Assembly (NCBI GenBank): GCA_963933095.1
Contig: CAWVSV010000113.1
Location: forward strand, 1 to 5,551
Direction of reading: 5' to 3'
Length of the DNA stretch: 5,551 nucleotides
From: UBA1124 sp963933095
GTDB taxonomy: Bacteria > Pseudomonadota > Gammaproteobacteria > Pseudomonadales > Cellvibrionaceae
Under the pieces are notes generated by a model. That model was not told where the DNA came from, searched no databases, and saw only the letters and a program-made list of their open reading frames with translations. Positions 1 through 5,476 of this stretch are shown piece by piece (the first letter of the stretch is position 1; every line of letters starts with the position of its first letter). The position numbers and the translations under genes were made by a program.

Positions 1-78
1 GAAACCGAAAACAAAGAATAGTGCAGCGATGATCGCCATCGGCACTATGTAGCTAGTTTGGGGTTTATTATTACTCAT
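1..78 (-). CDS. N-terminus of a second MFS sugar transporter (partial, runs off the left edge)
   Basis: Only the first 26 codons are in the window, reading MSNNKPQTSYIVPMAIIAAL and then FFVFGF. A short polar tail is followed by a hydrophobic stretch with the LFF..GF pattern that opens transmembrane helix 1 in the FucP/GluP sugar-proton symporters. The neighbouring full-length transporter at 391-2106 has YTVALILLVTLFFMIGF at the same place, so the two are probably tandem paralogues. The start is fixed by an in-frame TAG five codons upstream. A ribosome site AGGGA (88-92) sits 9 bases before the ATG, and a good promoter lies just upstream (117-146). The family call rests on 26 residues, so any MFS or other membrane transporter with a similar first helix remains possible. 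Confidence 0.6.
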   Translation of the reverse strand, partial: MSNNKPQTSYIVPMAIIAALFFVFGF

Positions 79-390
79 ACGCCCAGATCCCTATTTAAGT
101 TATTTGCAGTTAATTGTTTATATTTTTTAGTGTTTAAAAATGTCAACGCGATATTAATATGGGCATGACCGAAAAACAACCAAAACCACCTAGGGTTGGG
201 TTATAAGGCTTAGCGATGGGTTGTATGAAAAAGGTCAATGGTGGATATACGCTTATTACCTACGTTTACTACTATAACGGCTATCGGCAAATAGAGTGTT
301 TTTGATCCAATCAACGCGGCATAACCGTATGTGGCCTTTTTGCGGAGGGCACAAAAAACTGAACGTCAATTACTATTAAGAGGTAATTGG
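79..390. other. Intergenic region between the two transporter genes
   Basis: This 312-base gap holds the promoter of the partial transporter (117-146) and, next to its -35 box, the 10-base palindrome ATATTAATAT (151-160). A 7-base inverted repeat, CAATTAC/GTAATTG with a 9-base loop (367-389), lies directly after the stop of the upstream transporter; a run of six T on the minus strand follows only about 11 bases later, so it is at best a weak terminator. Two tiny plus-strand reading frames exist. One of 29 codons (216-305) has AAGG 8 bases before its ATG. The other has 15 codons and starts at 159. Neither can be supported as a gene. No RNA gene or mobile element is seen. Confidence 0.6.
117..146 (-). 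promoter_or_regulatory. Sigma-70 promoter of the partial transporter gene
   Basis: On the minus strand there is a perfect -35 box TTGACA (146-141), an 18-base spacer and a -10 box TATAAA (122-117, five of six to consensus). Transcription would start near 110, giving an untranslated leader of about 30 bases before the ATG at 78. The palindrome ATATTAATAT (151-160) abuts the upstream side of the -35 box and could be a regulator site, though it may simply be AT-rich sequence. The promoter implies that this transporter can be expressed separately from the gene at 391-2106. Confidence 0.6.
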
Positions 391-2106
391 CTAGTTAAAT
401 TCATTCTGCTTGTGAGGCTGGCCGTCGGTATCGAGCGCTTCGCCCTCGGCTATATCGGCAATCGGCCCCATCTTGTAGCCTTTTAACGAGTAAAACAAAA
501 TATAGGCGTAACACACAACGCACAGCAAGAAGCTGATTTGATAGCCCTGATAATCGGCGATCCAGCCGAAGGTCAGTGGGATAACGGCGCCGCCAAACAC
601 GCCCATCACCATAATGCCCGAGGCCTGCGAGGTGTACTTGCCGAGTTTGGCGATGCCGAGCGGAAAGATTGACGGCCACATGACAGAGTGGCAGAGACCA
701 CAGAGCACTAGACACAAAGCGGCCAATGGAATGGTGACATCGATAAAGCCAATACTGAATGGGTCGTGAGTCATAGCAATAACCGGCACATGGACCCAAC
801 TATTTAACAGTAGTGGCAAATAACTTAACCCCAGCAGTATCAAAGCGGCGACCGTCACGTAGCGAAGCATTACCTGAGCACTGAACTTGGTGCCGAGGTA
901 GGAGCCGATAAATCGACCGATCATAGCGCTGCCCCAGTAGTAAGCTAAAAGGTAGGCCGCCGATTGTTGGCTGAGTCCGCCCATGGACTCCTCTTCTAAA
1001 TAGAGAATCAGCCCTGCGCCAATAGAGACCTCTACACCGACATAAAAAAATATAGCCAAAGCACCCAGCTTCATATGTAAATAGTCAAAGGCAGAGCCTT
1101 TTAGCTCGTTACTTGCTTTCTTCACATTGGCGGGCTCTTCATGGTTCATTCTTGGCAGTTTGATATACACCAGTGCTAAGGCGATTAGCAAGGTTGCAAC
1201 ACAGAGCCCTAGGTAGGGCGCCAGCACTGAATCGGCTTTTTTTTGCTTGTAGCCCCCCCATGCGTCTTTGGCTTGAGTTTCTATGCGCTTGAAATCAGCA
1301 TTGTTGAGGGTGCCAATGACCTCGGGCCGGATGACAGTGAGCATTGAACTGGCGGCCTTATCACTGAATTCATTAATGTCTGTTAGTAAGTTGTTGACTG
1401 CCGTTGCCGTGCCGGGAATAGTATTTAGCACAACTTTATAACCAAAAATATTTTGCGCTGCCGCAATAGCAGCCGTATTGGCAATAGGTTTGACGCTCTT
1501 TTCAATCGAGTAAACCTGCTTAACGGTCATGACATCGCGGGGGTCGGGGAAGTCGGGTGCGGCGACGTGTTGCAAGATAAAAGCACCGCCAATTATCGGC
1601 CCTATAAAGGTAGCGGCCGAGTTCATGGCACCACCGAGATTTAGGCGCGCGGCACCGGTCTTTTCTGGCCCTAGGGCAATAATGTATGGGTTAATGCACA
1701 CCTGTAATATGGCCAAACCCGAGGCGGTAATAAAGAGCGCGAGCAAAAACAAACCGTAGATAACCGAGTGGGCGGCCGGTATAAAGGTTGCGAGCCCTAT
1801 AGCAACCGTGACCAGTGCCAGAATTATGCCTCTTTTATAGCCTATTTTTCTTATTAGGACCCCAGCGGGGTAGGACCAAATGAGGTATGCGCCGAAAAAT
1901 ACCAGCATAATCAACATGGCGTCGCGATTGGACAGTTCGAACAGACTTTTCAGGCGTGGCAGCAACACGTCGTTAAGAACAGTGATAAAACCGATCATAA
2001 AGAACAGCGTTACCAGTAAAATTAAAGCTACTGTGTATTTTTTTGTGTTGCCTGAGGTGTCACTAGCGCTAGGATTAGTGCCAACACTGGAGGGGCCGAT
2101 TGCCAT
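391..2106 (-). CDS. Sugar:proton symporter, MFS, GluP/FucP family, with a large periplasmic insertion
   Basis: An inner-membrane sugar uptake protein with twelve predicted membrane helices. Helix 1 ends in the LND motif (N45, D46); D46 matches the proton-linked Asp46 of E. coli FucP. Helix 4 carries LQVCINPY (134-141), the GluP-type signature, with Q135 where FucP has Glu135. Helix 5 carries RLNL and N162, conserved with FucP. Helix 7 has FFYVGVEVSIG (353-363), a GluP hallmark; GRFIGSYL (397-404) marks helix 8. At 571 residues it is about 130 longer than FucP (438), mainly because residues about 180-293 form an extra periplasmic segment between helices 5 and 6. A smaller extension lies between helices 9 and 10. 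An in-frame TAA four codons upstream and AAGGAA five bases before ATG fix the start. A weak -10 (TATACT at 2194-2189) is the only promoter hint. The substrate (glucose, galactose, fucose or an oligosaccharide monomer) cannot be read from the sequence. Confidence 0.9.
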   Translation of the reverse strand: MAIGPSSVGTNPSASDTSGNTKKYTVALILLVTLFFMIGFITVLNDVLLPRLKSLFELSNRDAMLIMLVFFGAYLIWSYPAGVLIRKIGYKRGIILALVTVAIGLATFIPAAHSVIYGLFLLALFITASGLAILQVCINPYIIALGPEKTGAARLNLGGAMNSAATFIGPIIGGAFILQHVAAPDFPDPRDVMTVKQVYSIEKSVKPIANTAAIAAAQNIFGYKVVLNTIPGTATAVNNLLTDINEFSDKAASSMLTVIRPEVIGTLNNADFKRIETQAKDAWGGYKQKKADSVLAPYLGLCVATLLIALALVYIKLPRMNHEEPANVKKASNELKGSAFDYLHMKLGALAIFFYVGVEVSIGAGLILYLEEESMGGLSQQSAAYLLAYYWGSAMIGRFIGSYLGTKFSAQVMLRYVTVAALILLGLSYLPLLLNSWVHVPVIAMTHDPFSIGFIDVTIPLAALCLVLCGLCHSVMWPSIFPLGIAKLGKYTSQASGIMVMGVFGGAVIPLTFGWIADYQGYQISFLLCVVCYAYILFYSLKGYKMGPIADIAEGEALDTDGQPHKQNEFN

Positions 2107-2212
2107 AGCGTTTCCTTATCGCGTTATATCATTAGATCAAGCCGAGCCATTTTGCCGGTGATAGGCGCAGAGGCACTGCTTTAAATTGAGTATAGATGCT
2201 GTAAAAGAGGCT

Positions 2213-2228
2213 GCTATTTGACAATAGC
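2213..2228. repeat. Short stem-loop between the lipoprotein and transporter genes
   Basis: GCTATT (2213-2218) pairs perfectly with AATAGC (2223-2228) around a 4-base loop, starting 8 bases after the lipoprotein stop. There is no T tract after it on the minus strand, so an intrinsic terminator is unlikely. It may reduce read-through or stabilise the end of the message. The 129-base gap leaves open whether the lipoprotein and transporter share a transcript. Confidence 0.35.
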
Positions 2229-2235
2229 TAATATA

Positions 2236-2868
2236 TTACATCCTTAGTAGCAGTCGATAACAAAGTTTTTGTGCTTTTAAAAGTGCTTGTTTGGACCCCG
2301 ACAGCGGAATTATTCGGGACGGTGCACCTTTAAGATAATCGTCCGTCCGAACGCTGAGCGCTTGGAATAGGTCTGTGCGGGGGTAAAACTCTGTTGGTAA
2401 ATCAATCCAAATAATATGACTACCTTCGGTAAATATGTAGTCGGTACTAAAGCTGCGCAATTCGAGATCGTCAAATTGAGTGGTGAGCTGGCCTACTTTC
2501 CTCGCGCTAAAAGGCGTCGGGCTGGACAGCTTTGCAGCAATAAATGACTTGCCATCTTCGCAGTATTTTTTTGGCGTAAAGAGAATTGACAGCGACATAT
2601 ACTCGCCACTTTCGGCGCTACTGGCCGAATAATACTCTTTGTCGGTGTCCTTAAAATGGCGCAATACTTGCCACTCTCCCGAACCCTGCGACCAGGCTAT
2701 TTCACTGCTAGCAGCGGGTCTTTGGTCAGGTTTTTGGGTGGAATCGCTTTTAGTGTGATTATCAAAAGGCGTTTTCGTGGCTTCTTGTGCCGAGTTGTCT
2801 GCGGCATTGGTGCATGCGGCGACCAAAAATGCAGTAACAAATAAAGCCATTTGGCGAGTCATGAGCAT
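2236..2868 (-). CDS. Predicted outer-membrane lipoprotein of unknown function
   Basis: A 210-residue protein I do not recognise. It begins with a lipoprotein signal peptide: a basic residue (R5), a hydrophobic core (7-16) and a lipobox VAAC with the modified cysteine at C19. Residue 20 is Thr rather than Asp, which by the Lol rule predicts outer-membrane sorting. Residues 20-55 are a polar Ser/Asp/Lys/Gln linker. The rest (56-210) looks like a compact beta-rich periplasmic domain with two cysteines (C103, C203) that could form a disulfide. The C-terminal IIPLSGSKQALLKAQ followed by Cys recalls the 'SLxGFxxAL' end of IalB-like periplasmic proteins, but that resemblance is weak. An in-frame TAA six codons upstream and AGGA ten bases before the ATG support this start; an ATG two codons later is the only close alternative. 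The next gene in the same direction is the sugar transporter, which does not reveal a function. Confidence 0.75.
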   Translation of the reverse strand: MLMTRQMALFVTAFLVAACTNAADNSAQEATKTPFDNHTKSDSTQKPDQRPAASSEIAWSQGSGEWQVLRHFKDTDKEYYSASSAESGEYMSLSILFTPKKYCEDGKSFIAAKLSSPTPFSARKVGQLTTQFDDLELRSFSTDYIFTEGSHIIWIDLPTEFYPRTDLFQALSVRTDDYLKGAPSRIIPLSGSKQALLKAQKLCYRLLLRM

Positions 2869-2903
2869 TACAGGGCAGTCCTGTTATTAGGATAAATTTT
2901 TGT

Positions 2904-2912
2904 AGTGTACCA
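2904..2912 (-). promoter_or_regulatory. Possible extended -10 promoter of the lipoprotein gene
   Basis: On the minus strand TGGTACACT (2912-2904) fits an extended -10 element (TG, one base, then TACACT). No good -35 box is found 17 bases upstream, which is tolerated in extended -10 promoters. The transcript would start near 2897, leaving a leader of about 28 bases. That leader contains the small inverted repeat ACAGG/CCTGT (2870-2884), which overlaps the ribosome site. Confidence 0.35.
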
Positions 2913-2967
2913 GTTCACCTCATGGCCGAGGAGGTCTGACAGAACAGGTGATTTTCGGTGGCTTGGT

Positions 2968-3219
2968 TTAGGCATAAGCTGAAACCTTTGTACTTTTATC
3001 TATGGCCGGCTTTGCCAGATAGTCGGTCAGAGCGGCAATGCCAGCACTTTAGATGGCCGCCTGATGAATAACACAAAAATTATCGATTGCAGGCACTGGC
3101 GAATATCGCCACCCGCAACCCTAAATTTTCGACGGACTCGGCAATTTTGTCTGTCTCGCCGATGCCCGCTTTAATAACACGGGGGACGATTTTGCACTTA
3201 TATAAAAGGGTGTTGTCAT
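2968..3219 (-). pseudogene. Decayed fragment, possibly the N-terminus of an iron-containing alcohol dehydrogenase
   Basis: On the minus strand one frame (read down from about 3211 to a TAA at 3082-3080) gives LLYKCKIVPRVIKAGIGETD followed by KIAESVENLGLRVAIFAS. A second frame (3045 to a TAA at 2970-2968) gives AGIAALTDYLAKPAIDKSTK and VSAYA. Both pieces are in the right order for the first beta-alpha-beta units of a PF00465-type dehydrogenase, where a 'PxVIxxGxG...LG.xRVxI' segment precedes a 'lxxLtdyL' helix and a strand. A possible original ATG (3219-3217) lies in another frame. Stops and frame changes, no start in frame, and only about 80 residues against about 380 for the family make it a remnant. 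The family assignment is from memory of motifs and is weak; chance reading of non-coding DNA is possible. Confidence 0.3.
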
Positions 3220-3273
3220 CGTGATTTTGCTCAAGGGTCGCATTAGCTGTGTCGCATTGCTTGTGCGTGGTTA

Positions 3274-3490
3274 GCGCTTAAAAGCGGTGATGTTCAGGTG
3301 CAATACGCCGGTAATGAGGACTATAGTCATAACCCAATCAACCCCGATAATACACGCAATCGCATGTTGCTATTTTGGGTGTTGCCCGAGCAAGCAAGCA
3401 GGTTATAAAACCTATCAGCCTATAGTAGTAAAAACTATTCGTATTGATGATGGCGTTAAGCGCAGTATACTTTCAGCAGTGGTACTTTAG
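3274..3490 (+). pseudogene. Frameshifted C-terminal gene fragment of unknown family
   Basis: The plus-strand frame through 3286 reads GDVQVQYAGNEDYSHNPINP, then DNTRNRMLLFWVLPEQ, and stops at TAA 3406-3408. The bases CAAGCAAG at 3391-3398 are a 4-base tandem duplication. Removing one copy joins this frame to the one that continues AGYKTYQPIVVKTIRIDDGV and KRSILSAVVL up to the TAG at 3488-3490, giving an uninterrupted stretch of about 70 residues with a varied, protein-like composition. No start or ribosome site is present; the frame is closed upstream by TAG at 3244-3246. I do not recognise the family. A GTG-initiated frame at 3287-3490 exists on paper but its first half is cysteine-rich and unconvincing. 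Confidence 0.3.
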
Positions 3491-3501
3491 TTTTTTATTG
3501 A

Positions 3502-3559
3502 CCGATGTTCAGTCTAATTTTAGCCTAGGATTAGCCTATAAAGCGGCTGAACATTACGG
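3502..3559. repeat. Large stem-loop with internal direct repeats
   Basis: CCGATGTTCAG (3502-3512) pairs with CTGAACAT (3547-3554) and, after a 2-base bulge, with CGG (3557-3559). That makes 11 base pairs around a 34-base loop. The loop contains two direct copies of TTAGCCTA (3520-3527 and 3531-3538), and the complement GGCTAA follows the stem at 3558-3563. The T-run (3491-3496) precedes rather than follows the stem on the plus strand, so it does not look like an intrinsic terminator. Its role is unknown. Confidence 0.5.
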
Positions 3560-3563
3560 CTAA

Positions 3564-3579
3564 TTGTTATCAATAACAA
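3564..3579. repeat. 16-base near-perfect palindrome
   Basis: TTGTTAT (3564-3570) and ATAACAA (3573-3579) are exact reverse complements separated by CA. The spacing and length fit a binding site for a dimeric repressor. It is not an FNR/CRP box (those are TTGAT or TGTGA half-sites). It starts 5 bases after the 3502-3559 stem-loop. No gene begins close by on either strand. Confidence 0.45.
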
Positions 3580-3820
3580 AGCATAAGAAAAATAAAATAA
3601 GCTATGAATCAGTAGTCAAAGATAATACTGTGCAGCCCTTGAAACCAGAGCTGGACAATGGCATTTGATTTAGGCTGTAACTAGTATTTTGCGCTCATAA
3701 GTAAAGCTATGCACGAGGTGATTGTGCAGCGACTAGCGCAGTAAAAATCCGTATCTCTCATTAAAATTATGGCTGAGCAAAGAAAAATTTATAGAAATAT
3801 TATGAATAGTTATTATTCCC

Positions 3821-3884
3821 AAGCAGCTATAAATTTATAATGGCATATATTGACATAGCTGCTTCTTCTGAAGTTAGGCTATGT
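3821..3884 (+). promoter_or_regulatory. Two mutually exclusive hairpins (switch-like structure)
   Basis: Hairpin A: AAGCAGCTAT (3821-3830) pairs perfectly over 10 bases with ATAGCTGCTT (3855-3864), with a 24-base loop that contains the ATG at 3840. Hairpin B: ACATAGC (3853-3859) pairs with GCTATGT (3878-3884), enclosing a second helix CTTC/GAAG (3862-3865 with 3870-3873). The right arm of A and the left arm of B use the same bases, so only one can form at a time. The 12-base palindrome TATAAATTTATA (3828-3839) also overlaps hairpin A. The layout resembles an attenuator or translational switch, but no T tract follows hairpin B and no known riboswitch is recognised. Confidence 0.4.
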
Positions 3885-3968
3885 GAATCACCAAAATATT
3901 CGTATTTAGCGATGTTGGTGAGTTATTTTGGTTTGCTGCTACTGTTGACTTTGTTGCCGAGTAATTAG
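3840..3968 (+). CDS. Possible 42-residue single-pass membrane peptide
   Basis: ATG to TAG encodes 42 residues. Residues 1-20 are polar (MAYIDIAASSEVRLCESPKY) and residues 22-40 form a strong hydrophobic helix (YLAMLVSYFGLLLLLTLLP). This segregation of polar and hydrophobic halves is unusual for random AT-rich sequence. Against it: no Shine-Dalgarno sequence precedes the ATG, and the first third lies inside the hairpins at 3821-3884. It could be a small membrane protein or leader peptide, or the surviving N-terminus of a larger membrane protein. I do not recognise a family. Confidence 0.3.
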   Translation: MAYIDIAASSEVRLCESPKYSYLAMLVSYFGLLLLLTLLPSN

Positions 3969-4133
3969 CGAACATAAATACACAATAGACCTTATATAAC
4001 TACTAATTATTATGAGTTATATCGCTACAGAGCAAAGTGTAAGTTTTTTGATGTGGCATAAACATCGAAAATAAATTTGCATAGTGGTATTTCTGCTGTC
4101 ATATTTGAAGTATCAGAAATTAAGGGCTGTTAA

Positions 4134-4430
4134 GTGGATATCAGTAGACTTAATCTTACTATTTGTCGGCGTATGTTAACGCTTCACCTTATCGACTCTC
4201 TGGAAAAACCGGATACGCCTGCTTTAGAAATAGAAACTGGTTGGCCGCGCCGCACATTGCAAGACATTATCGCTAAGGGCTTGCCGGGTCATGGTTGTAA
4301 GGTGGATTTTGTGCAGCAAGGCGTGCGCAATAATGATGGTTATCACCGCGTGCTCGATTGGGGCTCTTTTGATAAAAATTGGGTGCTACGACACATTAAA
4401 GACATTAAACAGTTATTGAATGTTTTATAG
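4134..4430 (+). CDS. Winged helix-turn-helix protein (HTH_43-like)
   Basis: A 98-residue protein resembling the small winged-helix family Pfam HTH_43 (PF09904), found in marine gammaproteobacteria. The opening ISRLNLTICRRMLTLHLIDS (3-22) forms helix 1. TGWPRRTLQDIIAKG (35-49) is the probable recognition helix with the conserved PRRTLQD core. The Gly-rich QGVRNNDGYHRVLDWG (62-77) forms the wing, followed by an amphipathic C-terminal helix (80-96). The start is GTG: an in-frame TAA sits immediately before it, so no earlier start is possible, and AAGGG is 7 bases upstream. It presumably binds DNA in the cytoplasm; its targets are unknown. A weak promoter (TTTGCA at 4076-4081, CATATT at 4100-4105) could drive it. 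The following phoH is 159 bases away with its own promoter candidate, so an operon is not assured. Confidence 0.8.
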   Translation: MDISRLNLTICRRMLTLHLIDSLEKPDTPALEIETGWPRRTLQDIIAKGLPGHGCKVDFVQQGVRNNDGYHRVLDWGSFDKNWVLRHIKDIKQLLNVL

Positions 4431-4440
4431 AAAATGACAT

Positions 4441-4469
4441 CGAACAGTTGCTTTTTTAGTCAATATAAA
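4441..4469 (+). promoter_or_regulatory. Possible sigma-70 promoter for phoH
   Basis: A -10 box TATAAA (4464-4469) is preceded by a 17-base spacer and a weak -35 CGAACA (4441-4446, matching only the ACA half of consensus). Transcription would begin near 4476, giving a leader of roughly 115 bases that includes the orphan ribosome site at 4482-4489. No complete Pho box is visible, so PhoB control as in E. coli phoH is not supported by this sequence. Confidence 0.3.
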
Positions 4470-4481
4470 ATTAACCCAAGC

Positions 4482-4489
4482 AAAGGAGG
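4482..4489 (+). promoter_or_regulatory. Strong Shine-Dalgarno sequence without a gene of its own
   Basis: AAAGGAGG is a near-complete match to the 16S rRNA 3' end, stronger than the site used by phoH. No start codon lies at the usual 5-9 base distance. The nearest are GTG at 4504 (nine-codon frame VQCFISVGS) and ATG at 4509 (three codons, MFY). It may serve a minimal leader peptide, act as a ribosome standby site for phoH, or be chance in a purine-rich stretch. Confidence 0.35.
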
Positions 4490-4589
4490 AAAAGCAAAAG
4501 AGCGTGCAATGTTTTATTAGCGTAGGTAGTTAATAGCGAGTCTCTAGACCAGAAATTAATGTACTTCCAGTAATCATTAGGGGAATACT

Positions 4590-5399
4590 ATGGCGAAGAA
4601 ATCTCACGCAAAACGCAATTCACATCGCAACAGCCACAATAATCAAGCCCAGAGTCACGCCCACAGTGACGATCGCAGTCGAAATCGCCCGCGAAAAAAA
4701 GTTCGCGCCGATAGTAATGTGATCGAACTGGACCCTTCTGGTATTTTGCAAACAAGTTATTCACCTCCCCGTGTCATGACACCTTTGGTCGCTAAAAACC
4801 CCGCGCAGCAACAATACATTGGTGCCATTGAACAATACGATCTCACCTTTGGTATTGGTCCTGCCGGTACCGGCAAAAGTTATTGCGCAGGGGCGCTGGC
4901 CGCTGCAGCACTCGAGAGCGGTCGTATCGAGCGTATTATTTTGACGCGGCCGGCGGTGGAAGCGGGAGAGAATCTTGGCTTTTTACCCGGTGATGTCGAC
5001 GATAAATTCGCTGTTTATATCGATGCCTTTCGCGACATTCTAAATCAACGCCTGGGTGCTGGCACGGTTAACTACGCGCTAAAGCATGGTCGCATAGTGG
5101 CAGCGCCGCTGGCCTATATGCGCGGTAAAACCTTTGATAGCAATACTTTTGTGATTTTAGACGAGGCGCAAAACACCACCCCAGCGCAGATGAAAATGTT
5201 CCTTACTCGTATCGGTGAGAACTGCAAAGTGGTGATTAACGGCGACGTTGCTCAGAGCGATATCCGCGGTGCCAATGGTTTGGCGGATGCCATACAACGC
5301 TTGGGTAAGCTAGCTAATATTCATGTGCATGAATTTGCCCGCGCCGATATTGTGCGCAGCGGTTTGGTGCGGGAAATAATTGATTGCTATGAAAGCTGA
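4590..5399 (+). CDS. phoH: PhoH family P-loop ATPase
   Basis: A cytoplasmic ATPase with the superfamily-1 helicase-like PhoH fold, linked to RNA metabolism; the exact reaction is unsettled for this family. Seen in the 269 residues: Walker A GPAGTGKS (90-97); TRPAVEAGENLGFLPGD (119-135), the family signature; APLAYMRGKTF (172-182); Walker B VILDEAQN (188-195); MKMFLTRIGEN (201-211); sensor NGDVAQSD (217-224); and R256 in VRSGLV as a candidate arginine finger. The order and wording match E. coli PhoH rather than PIN-PhoH (PhoH2) proteins; there is no PIN domain. Residues 1-40 are a disordered tail rich in Lys, Arg, His, Asn and Ser, likely contacting nucleic acid. The start is fixed by an in-frame TAG four codons upstream and AGGGGA five bases before the ATG. 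It differs from the YbeZ type in lacking the ybeY neighbour, at least within this window. Confidence 0.92.
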   Translation: MAKKSHAKRNSHRNSHNNQAQSHAHSDDRSRNRPRKKVRADSNVIELDPSGILQTSYSPPRVMTPLVAKNPAQQQYIGAIEQYDLTFGIGPAGTGKSYCAGALAAAALESGRIERIILTRPAVEAGENLGFLPGDVDDKFAVYIDAFRDILNQRLGAGTVNYALKHGRIVAAPLAYMRGKTFDSNTFVILDEAQNTTPAQMKMFLTRIGENCKVVINGDVAQSDIRGANGLADAIQRLGKLANIHVHEFARADIVRSGLVREIIDCYES

Positions 5400-5476
5400 T
5401 GGTTGTCATTCTAACTGCAGTTTATTTTAGCTAGATTGCATGTGTTAAAGTTATTGGCGTTAATTATCGACAAGTT

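Larger units (their letters stand above)
2869..4133. other. 1.26 kb intergenic region with decayed coding fragments and AT-rich hairpins
   Basis: No intact large gene is supported here. From about 2968 to 3490 the base composition resembles coding DNA, and protein-like fragments interrupted by stops and frameshifts are present on both strands. These are listed separately as candidate pseudogenes. From about 3490 to 4133 the sequence becomes AT-rich and contains several inverted repeats (3502-3559, 3564-3579, 3821-3884 and a weaker one at 4047-4069) and one small reading frame (3840-3968). No tRNA, insertion-sequence ends or CRISPR repeats were seen. The region separates the minus-strand transporter block from the plus-strand phoH block. 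Confidence 0.6.

Noticed and set aside
216..305. 29-codon plus-strand frame between the two transporter genes
   Set aside because: It has a weak ribosome site and no recognisable features. Its length is within chance expectation.
367..389. Inverted repeat CAATTAC/GTAATTG after the transporter stop as an intrinsic terminator
   Set aside because: The stem is AT-rich and the T-run on the minus strand begins only about 11 bases after it, too far for a standard intrinsic terminator.
401..2161. Additional reading frames on both strands within the transporter gene
   Set aside because: They overlap a clear 571-residue family member and have arginine-rich or otherwise atypical translations, as expected of shadow frames.
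3287..3490. 67-codon GTG-started plus-strand reading frame as an intact gene
   Set aside because: No ribosome site, a cysteine-rich and unconvincing first half, and the adjacent frame looks more protein-like up to the CAAG duplication. It is better explained as part of a frameshifted fragment.
4096..4102. CTGTCAT resembling half of a Pho box upstream of the winged-helix gene
   Set aside because: The second half-site four bases later does not match the consensus, and the site is not near phoH. One 7-base half-site is expected by chance.
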